Shown here in pieces: positions 10,035 through 22,689 of a DNA stretch of 64,000 nt; positions within the stretch are counted from its first letter, which is position 1, and each line of letters begins with the position of its first letter. Where the stretch lies: the NCBI GenBank assembly GCA_024509875.1, contig JAMPIV010000582.1, positions 62,001 through 126,000 of the forward strand, given 5' to 3'. The DNA comes from Oreohelix idahoensis. Its lineage: Eukaryota > Mollusca > Gastropoda > Stylommatophora > Oreohelicidae. Under the pieces are notes generated by a model. It did no database searches and was not told the DNA's origin. It saw nothing but the letters and a program-made list of their open reading frames with translations. The translations under genes and the position numbers were made by a program.

Positions 10035-10345
10035 GAGTTCTCGAGTAGCACAGGTCTTCGACAAATTCACACCAAACCTTCGCTCCCTTGTTATGTGTTC
10101 AAGGTCTTTTCATGCCTTGTTTATTTCCTGTATGTCTGATTCACTTCTCTGTGTATTCATTGAGATTCCTCTGTTTCTTTTATCCTGTTGATTCCTGAAC
10201 AAGAACTACCTTGTAACGCTATCAGCTTGTTTTATTTGTGTATGTCTTATTCAGTGGTAGTATCTTCACCCCACAATATTTGTCGACGCCTTTTTTTAGC
10301 TTTAATTTTGTTCAGGATGGGGGAGCCAGACCCAAGCTCAACCCT
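10035..10345 (-). pseudogene. LINE reverse transcriptase C-terminal remnant (family a)
   Basis: The minus strand encodes KQADSVTR, then FLFRN and LEHITRERR in shifted frames, matching the C-terminal part of the LINE at 56590-57240 ([21 protein letters not shown]). Multiple stops and frameshifts. The preceding stretch 9728-10034 shows nothing recognisable. Confidence 0.6.
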
Positions 10346-10374
10346 TCTTAGTAACCTTGTACGTCATGCATGAC

Positions 10375-10560
10375 GATGATATTAACATGGTGGTAATAAC
10401 AGGGAATTTAGTAACATTAATATGTTGACTGTAGCAAGGGATTCAATCACAGTAACACATTAGTTATAGCAAAGAGTCAATAACATTAACATGCTATATA
10501 TAGCAAGGGATCCATTAACATTATTATGTTGCAAGGGATTCAAAACAAATAATATTTTCT
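10375..10560. repeat. Degenerate minisatellite, ~50-60 bp unit
   Basis: Recurring GTAACATTAATATG and TAGCAAGGGATTCA blocks, about four diverged copies. Confidence 0.6.
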
Positions 10561-10849
10561 TGACTGTAGATTAGTCACTCAAGACAGACTTTCCATAACA
10601 TCGGCCTTTTTTGCGTCCTTTTCTGCACGTATCATACTTCAGCACCGAAAGAACCAATCATATTTGATAAGCTTTGAGAAAAATATTGCAATGTATTTAA
10701 AACAAACACACAATGAAATAGGAAATGACTTAATTTGGGCAACTCATAAAATCGTTGCTTAATCATTTAGCAATATTATCTTTCAGCTGCAGAAAACCTG
10801 GCCGCAGGATAAAACACCATGCCCGGAGCGATATGGATCTATCATCACT

Positions 10850-11100
10850 CATCGTGTCTATTCGTGTTGCCTATGGAGGATGGAGCCGTTACCACAGCTC
10901 GTCCCTTTCCATGAAGTCTTGATAAAAACAATATCATTCTCTTAAAGTGGTGGTTTCTGCAGTTATTTGTTTGACATGATGAAGTTGCCAACATTATGTA
11001 ATACTTCATATTCGTGCATGAGGGAGCGGTACGCATCTTCTTTATGTATCTCTTAAGCGTTCTCTGAGACCTACGTGGGTGGTATGGACATAATGTCATT
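10850..11100 (+). repeat. Dispersed SINE-like repeat E
   Basis: Contains GGAGGATGGAGCC and, 140 bases on, GATGAAGTTGCCAACATTATG. The same block order occurs at 48660-48840, 51635-51820 and 59098-59260, with partial copies elsewhere. Confidence 0.45.
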
Positions 11101-11250
11101 TATTTATAACCCTTCAGCTCATTTAAGTGTTAAGGCCGTCATAAATTTAAGGCACTTCCTCCCGCCCTGAGCCGTCTGCTCAAGATCCATCGATGTCTTC
11201 TTTGACTCGGTTTATCACTGTAACCAGTTCTCTTCTCTGTATGTTTGTCA

Positions 11251-11252
<2 letters not shown>

Positions 11253-11310
<58 letters not shown>
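11253..11310. repeat. CT microsatellite
   Basis: About 29 copies of CT. Confidence 0.97.
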
Positions 11311-11313
<3 letters not shown>

Positions 11314-11586
11314 TATGAGGATTCCAGAATAAGAAATGTCTCGTCATGCTAGCAACATGTTTCCTCAGTGCATTTCCTATTTATAGCTAGCCTCTTCTTC
11401 TTATCTCTGTTTGATTAGAATTGTCTGGTAGATATGGACATATGGTGTCAACTAAATTATTTAGAAACCCAGAATGACGTCAGCCAAGACAACAACATTA
11501 CAGAGGAAAGGGAAGTACGTCTTCCCCATCACCTGATGAAATAATGGAGGGACAATTAAAGTAAGAAATCTTGCTAACAAATCAGT

Positions 11587-12865
11587 AATCATCATTGTTA
11601 TCATTGTTGTCATCATTGTTGTCATCATTGTTATCATCATTGTTATCATCATTGTTACCATCATTGTTATCATCATTGTTATCATCATTAATATCATCAT
11701 TGTTTTTATCATTGTTATTATCATTGTTATCATTGTTATCATCATTGTTATCATCATTGTTATCATTGTTGTCATCATCGTTGTCATCATTGTTATCATC
11801 ATTGTTATCATCATTGTTATCATCATTGTTATTATCATTGTTATCATTGTTGTCATCATTGTTATCATCATTGTTATCATCATTGTTATTATCATTGTTA
11901 TCATTGTTATCATCATTGTTATCATCATTGTTATCATCATTGTTATTATCATTGTTATCATTGTTATCATCATTGTTATCATCATTGTTATCATCATTGT
12001 TATCATTGTTGTCATCATTGTTATCATCATTGTTATCATCATTGTTATTATCATTGTTATCATCATTGTTATCATCATTGTTATCATCATTGTTATCATC
12101 ATTGTTATTATCATTGTTATCATTGTTATCATCATTGTTATCATCATTGTTATCATCATTGTTATCATCATTGTTATTATCATTGTTATCATTGTCGTCA
12201 TCATTGTTATCATCATTGTTATCATCATTGTTATCATTGTTATCATCATTGTTATCATTGTTGTCATCATTGTTGTCATTGTTGTCATCGTTGTTATCAT
12301 TGTTGTCATCATTGTTATCATTGTTGTAATCATTGTTATCATTGTCATCATCATTGTTATCATTGTTGTCATCATTGTTATCATTATCGTTGTCATCATT
12401 GTTATCATTGTTTTCATCATTGTTATCATTGTTGTCATTATTGTTTTCATCATCATTGTTATCATCATTGTTATCATTGCTGTCATAATTGTTGTCATCA
12501 TTGTTATCATCATTGTTATCATTATTTTTGTCATCATTGTTGTCATCATTGTTATCATCATTGTTATCATTGCTGTCATCATTGTTATCATTATTGTTGT
12601 CATCGTTGTTATCATTGTTGTCATCATTGTTATCCTTGTTGTCATCATTGTTATCATCATTGTTGTCATTGTTATCATCATTGTTATCATCATTGTTGTC
12701 ATCATTGTTATCATTACTGTTATAATAATTGTTATCATCATTGTTATCATCATGGTTATCATCATTGCTCTCATCTTTGTTATCATCATTGTTATCATCA
12801 TTGTTGTCATCATTGTTGTCATTATTGTTGTCATCATCATTGTTATCATCATTGTTGTCATTATT
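11587..12865. repeat. 1.28-kb ATC/ATT/GTT satellite-like array
   Basis: Built from 9-bp (ATCATTGTT) and 12-bp (ATCATCATTGTT) units in mixed order. Blocks such as TTATTATCATTG recur roughly every 60-110 bases, giving a higher-order pattern. Because every unit length is a multiple of three, long stop-free frames exist on both strands (Leu/Ser on plus, Met/Thr/Ile on minus). These are not genes. Confidence 0.95.
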
Positions 12866-12995
12866 TTACTCTATGCTCCTTATGGAGCTTCGAGCCACCA
12901 CTGAAGCAAGTCCACTTTCAAGGAGCCCGCACAGAGCAATCACGTGATCTGAGAATGGTGGATTCTGTAGTAATATTTTTTTAACGCTGAGGTAA
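12866..12995 (+). repeat. Partial dispersed repeat E
   Basis: CTCCTTATGGAGCTTCGAGC followed by CCACCACTGAAGCAAG and AAGGAGCC match the left half of repeat E. It directly abuts the satellite-like array. The following 12996-13730 shows no gene or repeat that I recognise. Confidence 0.45.
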
Positions 12996-13732
12996 TAACT
13001 GGCAGATACGTTTTCTGAAAAGCGGTTAAGGTTACGTCTATTGTTTTTGCCAGTCAAGAGAACTCAAACCGCAGCTCTTTCCTATGAACAGCTGCTTTAA
13101 AAAAAAGTTAAGTTAATCATATAACAGATACTGCCGCAGGAAAGTGAAGCGTTAAAGACTTCACAACAATCGGTTCTGCATTGCGAGGTGGGTGGGAATA
13201 GTTCCATTCTTCGCTACCCTTTCCTTCCCTGACTCAAGAGCAATGTCCTCGGACACCTTCTTAAATTAGTGTTATATAAGAGTCAACGGAAGTAAGACGC
13301 TCATGAACTGGTGTCCATGTAAGATAGGTATCGATTTACCGGTAGAGCTTAGGAGGTGATATGGTAGATCTGTAGGTTACGGATAGGGGTAAAAGAGAAA
13401 GAGTTTGAAACATACAAGTATAAGCATTTACGTTTAGCCCTCTCCCACAGGCATTGACAAGTGCGGTATGTCGAGAATTAAAAGTACTTTTTCCTCATTT
13501 CCAGTGAAAGGTCACGAGATAATTTACAAATATTCGCTTTAATCGTAAATTGCATGAGACCGGAACGCGATCGTTTTTCAAACAGTACGTAGATTGCGCT
13601 TATTCAAAATTCCAAATACTGCACTCTGAAACCTGAAAACAGGGCATGATTTTATCAAGGTAGCACTATGGAGATCTCCGTGTTTTTTTTTTTTTTAAAG
13701 TAGGTCCCCATAGACTGCCGTTGAGGAAGAAC

Positions 13733-14097
13733 CAGGACCGGATTAAGACAAGAAGGGCCTCTAGGCTTTTTAGCGCTCCCCCCCCCCCTTTTTTTTTCAC
13801 CTACTGGGCAATAATTTTAATATTTTTTAAAAACCTCTTAGCATGGTGATGGTATATACTAATATTATTAATAGACTGATATGTTAGTGTTTTAGCATTG
13901 ATTACTTCTTTTCTTAGTAATTATTTTTTATTAATGTTCATTAGTATTATTTTCATTATTTTTAAGGTAAACACAATAAACACATTTTAGTGACAAATAT
14001 ATGCATTTTAAATTTTTTTTACTTATGCACGGGCCCGCTAGAGCTCCGGGCCCCCCCAGACTTAAGCCTAGTTAGCCTAATGGATAATCCGGCCCTG
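13733..14097. mobile_element. hAT-like MITE 1 (365 bp)
   Basis: Starts CAGGACCGGATTAAG and ends in the reverse complement of CAGGGCCGGATTATCC, a terminal repeat common among hAT-type elements. Flanking 8-mers are GGAAGAAC (13725-13732) and TGAAGAAC (14098-14105), seven of eight matching, as expected for an 8-bp hAT target duplication. The interior is AT-rich with no coding capacity. Confidence 0.78.
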
Positions 14098-14299
14098 TGA
14101 AGAACGAGTGACCAAAAGCAGGAAATCGAGCTGGGAACCCTAGCCCTACAGTTTTAAAGCAGGGGAACACATTTAACTCTACCAGAAATGGATATTATTT
14201 TTTGTGACTAAAGCAAAATTCACATACGAACTGGGTGTGAGGGGGTGAAGGAGAGAAGGACGGGTCCTATCAACACAAGTAAACTTCAGTATCTATATA

Positions 14300-14640
14300 T
14301 CGAGCATCGAGTTGCAGAATGGTTAGAACGCGTGCTTCTTGGCACAAATTTACCCGGTTCAAGACCAGGTAGTGTTAAGCTCAAGTTTACCAAGATGTAA
14401 ATGGGTACTTGACTCTGCTCTCGAGTTAGGTAGGTGAAAGACAGCAAATAGGGGATCCAGTCACACCGCCTTGTAAAGCTGAGGCCATATATAGTAAAGT
14501 CTCTGACAATTCCCTTCCCAACGGCCGCATCTGATAGAGGGATATATTTACCTTTATCTACCAATAAGCTTAAATTCTGCATGGCCACAACTAAAGGAAG
14601 ACAGAGAGACATGTAGAGAGATTATTCAAGTATTGCGAAT
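14300..14640 (+). mobile_element. SINE type A copy 2
   Basis: A-box-like TGCAGAATGGTTAGA, B-box-like CCGGTTCAAGACC, then the shared core GTAAATGGGTACTTGACTC and GAGTTAGGTAGGTGAAAGAC. Confidence 0.68.
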
Positions 14641-15079
14641 TTCCCGGAAAAAACATTCAGCGATTTTTCAAATACATGTTACATATTTAATAAGCTAATT
14701 TTTGCGGAACCCCCAGCGCAATTCTGCAGAATCCTGTTAGGGAACATTGGTTTAAGTCAATGGGCTTCTAATTAATTTACGAGTAGCTGGAGATGTGGCG
14801 GTCTGAAGAACCGTTATGTATGGGAGACAGTGACTGAATCTTGAGGCTATAGTGAAGTATGCTGATATTAGACGTCCGGTCTACCGTTATGACAAGTCTA
14901 TAAGTTAAACAAATTAGCAGCCACGACAAGGAGACAAAGCAGAAACAAAATAAATGAAGGAAAATGCAGAAAACGTAAAGATAAATGGCAAGATAGTACC
15001 CCTCAATGTATGCAATGAATGGAAAAGACAAAAACTGTAAATTCGAAAAAAAACTTAAGCAGTGCTTATTGAGGAAGAA

Positions 15080-15890
15080 ATACAGCTGGGGTTTTTTTTT
15101 TTTTTTTTTTTAGGGAAGTTATGTATTAGGTTTCATTAGGGAAAAAATAAAGCAAGGTTTATTAGGATACAAATAGAAGGGTTTATTAGGGAAGAAATAA
15201 ATCAAGATTAGTTAGGATAAAAATAAAGTAGGTTTTATTAAGGAAGAAATAAAGCAAGGTTTATTAAGATAATAATAACTCAGGGTTTATTAAGGAAAAA
15301 AAATAAATCAGGGTTTATTAGGATAAAAATACAGCTGAGTTTATTAAGAAAGAAATAAAGCAGGATTTATCAGGTAAGAAATAAAGTAGGGTTTATTAGG
15401 GAAGAAATAATGCAGGGTTTGTAAGGATAAAAATTAAGCAGGGGTTAATTGGAAATAAATCAATAAATAAAGTTTATTAGAAAAGATATAACGTAGCGTT
15501 TATTAAGAAGAAATTTTGCAGGATCTACTTCTGACGAAATAAAGTAGAGTTTATTAGGAATGACAGAATAGATGGCTTTATTTTGAAAGAATTAAAGTAT
15601 GATTTATTAGGACAGAAATAGAGGAAGGTTTATGGGGAAAAGAAGAAAGAAGGGTTTATTAGGCACACACAAAAAATTATTTATTAGGAAATAAATAAAA
15701 CATGGTTCATTTGGAAAAAAAAAACTAAAGATGTCTTCATTATGGCAGAAATAGATTAGGATTTACTGGGAGAGGAATAAAACAGTCTGTTTCATGAATG
15801 AAAGAGAAAAAAGACAAGATTTATTTGGAAATAAATAAATCAGGGCTTATTTGGAAACAAACAGACAAGGGATTATCTGACGAGAAATAC
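15080..15890. repeat. Degenerate minisatellite, ~28-35 bp, GGTTTATTAGG units
   Basis: About 25 diverged copies of GGTTTATTAGGGAAGAAATA. Starts after a T-run at 15090-15112. No frame survives. Confidence 0.8.
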
Positions 15891-16409
15891 AACTGATTAC
15901 CTCAATATATTTCTCTACTAGGAGACATCTGCAGGTCTGACTGTGACAACTTCGGTTTTGTGTTAAATAAGCTTATCAAACAATACATTATATATTAAAA
16001 ATCAATGGACTGGAAACCCCCAGCATATTGGTAATTCTTCAGCCGGCACAAAAACAGTTCAAAGTTCAAATGGAGATATACGATGGAAGTGCAGGGAGAA
16101 AAAAATTGATCGGAAGATAGAGAGAAACAGGAAGCAAGAGGCTGCACTTTTGATGTAGTTCAATGAAAAAATGTTCGGTCACAGTAATCGAATAGTTGAA
16201 ATCGTGATGTTTTTACCCTTCATTAGTTAATATAAATAAACGTGCCCATTCCGGTAATCCAGTAATTGGTATCGATAAAGCATTTTTCATTGTTAGCCTG
16301 CTAGCAGGAATAAATTGTCCGTATTTCAAGGCGTTCATCAAAGAGCTGGTGGATTTATGTCTTGACCTGGTTCATGAAGTATGGAATTGCCTTTTTTTTC
16401 CAATCACAA

Positions 16410-16532
16410 CATTGCGAATCGAATAGAGTCAGTTTTGGAATATTAGAATTGTGTTACATTACAAAGACATTATTTCGAATAGAATAGAGTCAGTTGCTGA
16501 AAATTAGAATTGTGTTACATTACAAAGACAAT
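16410..16532. repeat. Tandem duplication of ~60 bp
   Basis: GAATAGAGTCAGTT and ATTAGAATTGTGTTACATTA occur twice in order. The rest of 15900-16630 shows nothing recognisable. Confidence 0.75.
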
Positions 16533-16629
16533 ATCAGGTTTTGGGAAAGCCGTTAAATGGGTCAGTGATAACAAGAGAAATTGTTTGATCGATATCACTT
16601 TCAAATCAATTACTCTTATTTAAAAAAAG

Positions 16630-16870
16630 GTAAAGGTAGTCCGATAGTAGAACCTGCCGTAGGGGGTTTATGTGTTAGAGGCTTTAATATACTAGCTTGA
16701 TGAGGTGAGGCGAGAAGTTCTCTTAATTGCTGCTTTTGCCTTCCGTAACTCATTCACAGTCATATACTCATTTCCAGGTAGGTAAACCAGGGCGTGACTC
16801 TGGCAGGTTTTGAGCCATGAGCCCAGTAACTTGCAGTGACAGGCATGTGTTTCACCCACTCTGCCTATGG
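16630..16870 (-). mobile_element. SINE type A copy 3
   Basis: On the minus strand: A-box-like GCAGAGTGGGTGAAAC, B-box-like GGCTCAAAACC, then the core CTGGAAATGAGTATATGAC and GAGTTACGGAAGGCAAAAGC. Confidence 0.6.
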
Positions 16871-16889
16871 GATGTTTATTACATTACAT

Positions 16890-18170
16890 TTATGTATATT
16901 CTTAAAATCAAATCTTATCAGTAAAATATCAACAGATTTCCTCAGTGTGTGTCCCTTAAACCGCCAGCGTCTTCTTCTCATCTCTTGTTCAACTGGAAAC
17001 TTGTATGGTTCTTGTCACCAGTTCCACATTAGTGATTTTGTTATAACATTTCAATCCTTCTTTCCCACACAAACACCCATTCTATAACTTTTTTGTTCTT
17101 ATTTTTGTTGTTCTCCATGTTTCAGAGCCATACAAAAGGACTGACTGGACATTTGATTTGAAGATTCTTACTTTTGTTTTAGACTGGATTTCTCTTGATC
17201 TCCAAATGTTTCTCAGTGCAATGAAAGCTCTTCTTGCTTTCTGTATTCTTATTTTGATTTCATTTTGTAACCCTCCTTTGTCTATACTGCTGCCAAGATA
17301 TGTGTACGATTCTACATCCTTTAGTGGTGTTTCTACAAGTTCAACCGTGTTATCATTTCATGCATTTATTTTCATTATCTTTGTCTTTTCCCTGTGTATT
17401 TTCAGACCCACTTGTTGTGACCTCTCATCGAGTATTTTCATTTTATCTTGCAGCTGATAATGGTTATGGGACAAAAGAGCCAAGTCATCTGCAAAATCTA
17501 GATCACCAACCTGTTAAGTAAAATTCCACTGGACTCCATTTCTGTTCTGTGATGTCGATGTGTTCATAACCCAATCTATTGCTAGTAAGACAAGAAATGG
17601 AGACAAGAAGCATCCCTGTCGCACTCCCGTTCTAATCTCGAACGGTTCTGTAAGTTGTCTTTCATGAAGAACTCTGCATGTCATGTCTTCAGAAGTCTTC
17701 TTTATTAAGTTAATGATCTTCATGGGAACTCCGTAATGCCTCATTCATTTCCAAAGTGATTATCTGTCTACATTTTCGAGTGCCTTTTCATACTCCACAA
17801 ATCCAATGTATTGCGATGAATTTCATTCCAGACTTTGTTCAACTATTAATCTCAATGTGGCTGTCTGGTCTGTACAGCATCTGTTTTGTCGAAAGGCTGC
17901 TTGTTCATCTCTCATTTGCTTGTGTATGAACTCTTTTAAATCTCTGAAGGATGATCCCGTTTAATACTTTTCCTGGTACTAATAGTGCCATTATTCATCT
18001 ATAATTTGTGCACTCTAGTAAATCTCCCTTCTTATGCAGCTTGACCAGATAACCTTCCTTCCATTCTGGTGGTATTTCTTCTCTCTCCCAGACTTTGCCA
18101 AGTAGTTTATATATTATCTCTGCAGAGGTTTTTACGTATCCGTAGTGCCTGTTGAAGTTTGTATGGTACA
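16890..18170 (-). pseudogene. LINE reverse transcriptase remnant (family a)
   Basis: The minus strand encodes a piece of the reverse transcriptase palm: FEIRTGVRQGCFLSPFL then AIDWVMNTSTS (17514-17744), the conserved block preceding the catalytic core of non-LTR elements. Further toward 16900 the strand carries the C-terminal part in broken frames, and toward 18170 the upstream linker. Several stops and frameshifts. Same family as 56590-57240. Confidence 0.8.
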
Positions 18171-18174
18171 TTTT

Positions 18175-18310
18175 TACGGGATGAGGTAACCAGCCCCATG
18201 CCCAACCCTCCTTTGTCGCTTTTTACGACAATGCCTCGTAGGGTACAGTGTTACTATTTTTGCTCCCCTTTTGGACACCGGTAACACACCACAGGTGATC
18301 CAAATCTAAT
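18175..18310 (+). repeat. Dispersed repeat F fragment
   Basis: GGGATGAGGTAACCAGCCCC, a TTTTTACGACAATGCC block and GGACACCGGTAACACACCAC. The same series is at 39205-39495. Confidence 0.5.
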
Positions 18311-18894
18311 AATTTCTTATTACATTTAAAACCAGTTGTTAATTTTTCTGTACCAAATCCAAACGTAATGCCTTCGTATCACATTCAAGTCAACTTGTAA
18401 TCGCTTTCCTCATGACTGTTTGCAGACGTTGCACGAAAATATATGTTACTTTCATCATGGTAGTTGGTGTGGAACACTGCACAAGCAGCTGCTGAATCAG
18501 AGTGTAAAAAGATCGAATCAGTAATTGAAGCAAACGAAATCTGAGCTGGAGGAATCTCCAATATTCTTCCCAGTGTGCATATAGAATAAACAATTAGACC
18601 GCAGCTACAGTCAATGTTTCAAGGAATTTCCGAACAGTGACAGACCTTTGACAGCAGCAGCAGGAGTCTTAAAGACAGAGAAAAGCACTAAGACACAAGC
18701 AGCACACCTTCCCCCCCCCCCCCCAATGATGCAGTGTCAGAATACACAGTACACATGAGCCAGTCACAGAACCACAGACAAAGATAAAATGTGACCGACA
18801 CTGTAAATTATGTCGGCTATTAAAAAACGTTGTTACACAGAGGATCACTTCCATCCTTTTAAGAGTCAATGGACTAACAGACAGCACAGCAGGA

Positions 18895-19065
18895 TGGAAA
18901 AACTGTTTGTCTGGCCTTCTTTCAGTTGCCCATGGTTGATCGTATCATTCTATTTCAGTCCTTCTATTCTGTGCAAGCACCCATTTTTGAAAATCTGTAT
19001 CTTTTTGGTTGTTATTTATGTTTTTCTCCATGTTTCCCGTCCATACAATAGGTGACTTGAGAATT
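18895..19065 (-). pseudogene. Small LINE remnant (family a)
   Basis: The minus strand reads KKIQIFKNGCLHRIEGLK, matching KATDFHKWVLARIDGLKWY in the 56.6 kb copy. Confidence 0.55.
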
Positions 19066-19224
19066 TTAGTTGCAGATTCTCATTTCTGGTTTAGGTCGAG
19101 ATCTATGGAAATACCGACACCAACAGGTAACCACTGATTTATTCAAGCATATTGTGGTATATTCTCGGAAGAAAACTCAAACGCAAGCTCCAGAAGGTAA
19201 ACTAGTGGAGAACAATTTACAACA

Positions 19225-20745
19225 CCATAAGTCATCGAAATGTGGGACAAATTAAGAACATTCCACATCATAAATATGCTGGACGCATGATAACTATCGG
19301 ACTTTATCAAAGTACTGGACACCTCACAAGTATCACAGGTGATAAAATACTGGACACGTCAGAAGTACCACTAGCCAAATAAATAAATATATCAAATTGG
19401 ACCAATAGGAAGTACCATAAGGAATGTAAATGCTGGATACATCAGAAGTACCACATCCCATACAAATAATGGACACACAAGAAGTGTCAAAAGCCATGTA
19501 AATACTGTACACATAAAAAGTTATATCAGCCATGTAAATAATGGACACATACGAATTACCACCAGCCATATAAATAATGGACACATAAGAAGTAAAAAAA
19601 GCTATGTATATAATGAACGCATAAGAAGTAACACGAACCATGCAAATAATGAACGCATTAGAAATAAGACAAGCTATGTAAATAACGAACACATAAGAAG
19701 TAACACAAACCAGTGGCGTCACTAGGGTTGGTGTCACCCAGTGCGGTAACTCGTGGTGTCACCCCCATGGACCTCCTCCCGTACCAGACCATACAGAATC
19801 CTTAGTAATGTTTTTTGTACTAATGTTACTTGTAAATCGTAATTCCCGTATATCACTGAATGTAATCGCAATAGTAGTGACATAAACAACTAGGACTATT
19901 AAAATTACACCTTTAAATTACAATATCATACGCAATATCAAAATGTATTTACATTTACATAGTTTCATGTGGTTAAAGTGAAAATTCGGTAAGAAACAAT
20001 ATAATTCGAAGTAAAAACGTAGGTATATATTGATATAGTACATGTAAGCTGGGCTTACGAAAAATGTTTGTCTGGTAATAACTAACTACAGGGATATTTT
20101 TATAAAAAATAATACATTTCTGCTGAAACACTGCACACAAATTTTACCCCCTCTGACGGTGTCACCCGGTCTAATGGTGGCACCTGGTGCGGTCCACACA
20201 CCCCGCACCCCCCTAGTGACGCCATTGACACAAACCATGCAAATAATGAACGCATAAGAAGTAACACGAACCATGCAAACAATGGACACGTCACGAGGAT
20301 CAAAAGTCATATAAATAATGGACACAGTATGTATCTGAAGTCATAAAAGCACTAACCACGTCACAAGTAGTAGAAGTAATAAAAATACTAACCACGTCAG
20401 AAGTACCAGAAGTCATAAAAGTACTAACCACGTCACAAGTAGTAGAGGTAATAAAAGTACTAACCACGTCAGAAGTACCAGAAGTCATAAAAGTACTAAC
20501 AACGTCACAAGTAGTAGAAGTAATAAAAATACTAACCACGTCAGAAGTACCAGAAGTCATAAAAGTACTAACCACGTTACAAGTACTAGAAGTCATAAAA
20601 GTACTAACAATGTTACAAGTACCAAAAGTCATAAAAGTACTAACCACGTCATAAGTACTAGAAGTAATAAAAACACCAACCACGTCAGAAATACCGGAAG
20701 TCATAAAAGTACTAACCACATCACAAGTACCAGAAGTAATAAATA
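19225..20745. repeat. 36-bp minisatellite split by a MITE
   Basis: Left part (to 19710 and from 20228) has units like GAAGTAACACGAACCATGCA; the right part (20340-20745) has GAAGTACCAGAAGTCATAAA. Both are 36 bp and align to one another, so they are diverged forms of one array. The 12-codon period leaves stop-free minus-strand frames that are artefacts. Confidence 0.85.
19711..20227. mobile_element. hAT-like MITE 2 (517 bp)
   Basis: Ends CAGTGGCGTCACTAGGG and the reverse complement of CAATGGCGTCACTAGGG. A perfect 8-bp target duplication, ACACAAAC, lies at 19703-19710 and 20228-20235. No transposase, so non-autonomous. Confidence 0.88.
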
Positions 20746-21089
20746 CACTCTGCCAGGGCGTACTTATGTAATAAGGAAAACAGAGCCAAATATAGACAGT
20801 TTTGACGCGTGTCGCTATATTAAGAAGTTGCCAAAAAAGAAATTTCCTACATGAAAGTAGGTTACGTGATATCACAGAACAAACACTTACAATATTGTCC
20901 GAAGTTTACGGCTCGGATTTGGTAACTAAATTAATCTTAATTGTTCACAAGGCAATGGTATTTTTAGCTGCAACAGAAGAAGCTATCTTATTAAGAATAG
21001 CAGCGACTGCAAATTTAATAGCGGTATGTTAATAAAAGTGGATACAATAGTAGTACAGAAGCAGCAGCAGGAGGGTTAGTAGTAAAAGC

Positions 21090-21750
21090 AGACGCAACAG
21101 CATTACGCTGTCATCTTCACGGTGAAGGTCGGTTGTGACGGATCTTAAACATCTGCTATCCCTTGCTTTGATAGTACGGTCTGATATGCTCTTGTCTGCC
21201 ACTCGCTTGATGTTACTGTCTCCCTTATATTCGTCCTCTTGTCCGTCTATCGTCAACATTTCTTTATATGAAGGTATCCACCAATGCGTTACGTCTTTTT
21301 ATACATTTAAATTGTTTTCCAGTCTAATTTTGATCTATGTCATGCTTTTATTTTTCATTCCCGCCTCTTCTAGGATTTTATTGTTTTCTGAATTCTTCAA
21401 AGTATCATCTACTCAGAGATCTTAATTATTTCTTCTTACTGCTGGTTGATTATCCATGTTTTTCTGCATTAATACAGTAATACGATGTAAATACAAACCG
21501 TGTTAACTCATTAATTTAGTTTTTATCTCGTTTTATTTTTTTAATGTAGTTTTGGACAGTCCTATTTTATTCTCGATTTTGGGTTCACATCGGCCATCTT
21601 CTGTTATTATGTGTCCAAGATATTTTGAAACTTTTGACTTGTTCTAGTGTGATTCCATTTACTGTTTACCTTTAAAGCTAGTTGCTTATCTGTTTTTGTT
21701 AATTATAGTTGATTTTATTTTCTCAAAGTTAATGCCCAGTCTACAGACTA
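21090..21750 (-). pseudogene. LINE remnant (family e)
   Basis: Minus strand near 21540-21680 encodes GITLEQVKSF, then LGHIITEDGRCEPKIEN after a one-base shift, the conserved block after the palm of non-LTR reverse transcriptases. The 21090-21260 part (IKRVADKSISDRTIKARDSR) resembles the C-terminal tail. Frames are broken between. Confidence 0.65.
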
Positions 21751-21759
21751 CTGCAACAG

Positions 21760-22685
21760 TAATAGGCGTAATAGTAGCAAAGGAGCAAATTATGTTTTTG
21801 CATTTATTGTACAAATACATAATAAACAAACCATTTCGTTCCTGCAAATGCCTTCGATATTTAAGGTAAGTATATTAATCCACATCGTGCTGACTTACTG
21901 GATAATAACAGAAAAAGAAAATTGACCATATAATAATCTTATTGCCTTCTCAGCACGATAAGCGCTCATAAATCATTGTAAGAATACAATTTTCTCAGTG
22001 ATCAGGTAACAGACGTACCATTGCCGTTTAGATCAATACTTGAACTTTAGTGACTTGTGTAAAACAATAACGTAAAAAAACACACACTCACACACAAACA
22101 CTCATCCTCTGATAACAACAGCTGTGCTTCGCGCTGCCAGTAGGTGGTCAGATGAGAACACTGTACGTCATTAACTACGGTAAGGACTTCATGCTGACGA
22201 CGGAGCAGCCCCAGAGGGCAATGGAATTCAAGATAGTTTATGTGTAACAAAATTGCTGCTTACATAAAAAAATGTTTTACTTTTGTCACTGTCTCAAGCT
22301 GATTGAATTCATAGAACCAGAATAGAATATAAGACCCAATTTACTAATTGTGAACAAGGTGGAGTGATTTCAAATCACAGTGCAGACAGTGCAGGGAACA
22401 AAAACAAAAAAAAACAACAACTGAAAGATGAGGGGAGTCATGAACCAAATGTGCCGCACCCCAGAACAATTTATAAAAAAAAAAACGCTTGTCTGACGGG
22501 CCTCTTAAGATGATCAGATTACCTCATGTTGTAATGCTCTGTCTAAATTTTCCTATTACTATTATTTTTATTATTCTTTAACGTTGATTTTAAGAAATCA
22601 GAGAGCAAGCTCTTTTCTTTCAGAATTAATAATTAAATCATTGAACTGTTAAACTAATTCGACTGACATTTGAACATAATTTATT
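21760..22685. other. No gene seen; AT-rich unique-looking stretch
   Basis: No coding frame or repeat I can support. A 67-codon minus frame at 22047-22250 (starting MLHINYLEF) is unrecognised and may be chance. Confidence 0.4.
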
Positions 22686-22689
22686 GAAC

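Noticed and set aside
11461..12861. 466-codon minus frame (Met/Thr/Ile) and 244-codon plus frame (Leu/Ser)
   Set aside because: Translation of a 9/12-bp array; period divisible by three keeps frames open.
20300..20875. 191-codon minus frame with 12-residue repeats
   Set aside because: Translation of the 36-bp minisatellite.
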